Shown in pieces: positions 63,826-64,000 of a stretch of DNA of 64,000 nt. Origin of the DNA: Coccinella septempunctata. Its lineage: Eukaryota; Arthropoda; Insecta; Coleoptera; Coccinellidae. The stretch covers positions 16,494,501 through 16,558,500 of the forward strand of contig NC_058191.1 of NCBI RefSeq assembly GCF_907165205.1, in the 5' to 3' direction. The notes beneath the pieces are model-generated. The model did no database searches. It saw only the letters and a list, made by a program, of their open reading frames with translations, and was not told the origin of the DNA. The number at the start of each line of letters is the position of its first letter. The first letter of the stretch is position 1. Both the position numbers and the translations under genes were made by a program.

Positions 63826-64000
63826 TCTAATCCATTTTCACCTTCTACTTCGGTAGGGGCGGCAAAGATGTGGGCGGCGACGGTTCTGACGGTGTTGGCG
63901 GTACGGCGGGCCTCAGTCGGAGGTCCGGCAGTATGGCCTCTGTCCTGCTCCCTGGAGTTGCGGTCGGTCCCTGGTCCCCTATCTCCAACGCAACACACCC
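63826..64000 (-). pseudogene. Zinc-knuckle block copy 14 (cut by window end)
   Basis: The Pro-rich tail and part of the knuckle block in minus orientation, entered abruptly from a satellite monomer at GATAGGAAGTAATTC. A short deletion (loss of the CTGAGGCAGTTCTGGCGG segment near 63969) distinguishes this copy. Confidence 0.7.

Overview
The window looks like repeat-dominated heterochromatin from an insect genome. Evidence: Jockey-type non-LTR retrotransposons, a Ty3/Gypsy-type LTR retrotransposon, hAT and PIF/Harbinger miniature elements, a 145-bp satellite, and an insect-like histone H1 pseudogene with a canonical histone 3' stem-loop. The order of insect cannot be fixed from the sequence (a beetle is possible). 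I see no intact single-copy host gene, no tRNA or rRNA gene and no bacterial feature.

Layout. 1-13137 is an inverted arrangement: Jockey-A copy (+), two composite satellite units (+), a nested Jockey junction, two composite units (-), Jockey-A copy (-). 13138-16072 holds further composite units (-) interrupted by a 1.07-kb hAT element. 16073-20960 is a nearly full-length second Jockey family (B) with a complete ORF1. 21183-28847 holds 145-bp satellite arrays around a decayed histone H1 gene. 28848-36467 repeats the order Jockey-A then composite units. 36618-49289 is a 12.67-kb LTR retrotransposon read on the minus strand, with about 1.37-kb near-identical LTRs and a 4-bp target duplication, inserted inside a truncated Jockey. 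50184-64000 is more satellite, hAT and Harbinger miniature elements, Jockey-C fragments (two of them duplicated, each carrying the same Harbinger insertion) and a fragment of a third non-LTR type.

Most striking content. (1) The LTR element carries three reading frames beyond gag-pol, between integrase and the 3' LTR: an 84-aa Cys-rich protein, a 360-aa protein with all main motifs of an active Ser/Thr-type protein kinase, and a 237-aa CCHC/CXXC zinc-knuckle protein. Splice-acceptor-like sequence precedes each start, suggesting retrovirus-like subgenomic mRNAs. Its pol frame is broken by a short deletion near 43235, so this copy is probably not autonomous. (2) The composite satellite unit (about 1.2-1.5 kb) combines the upstream region and first ~20 codons of histone H1 with a zinc-knuckle domain homologous to the LTR element's 237-aa protein, in the same frame apart from one TGA, plus diverged 145-bp monomers. 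Fourteen zinc-knuckle copies and ten H1 5' fragments are in the window. The histone region, the LTR-element gene family and the satellite have thus been recombined and amplified together.

Order of events that can be read: satellite and composite units formed; Jockey elements inserted just upstream of the H1 start; a 5'-truncated Jockey inserted in an older Jockey gag; that segment was duplicated and inverted; the LTR element then landed in one of the two copies.
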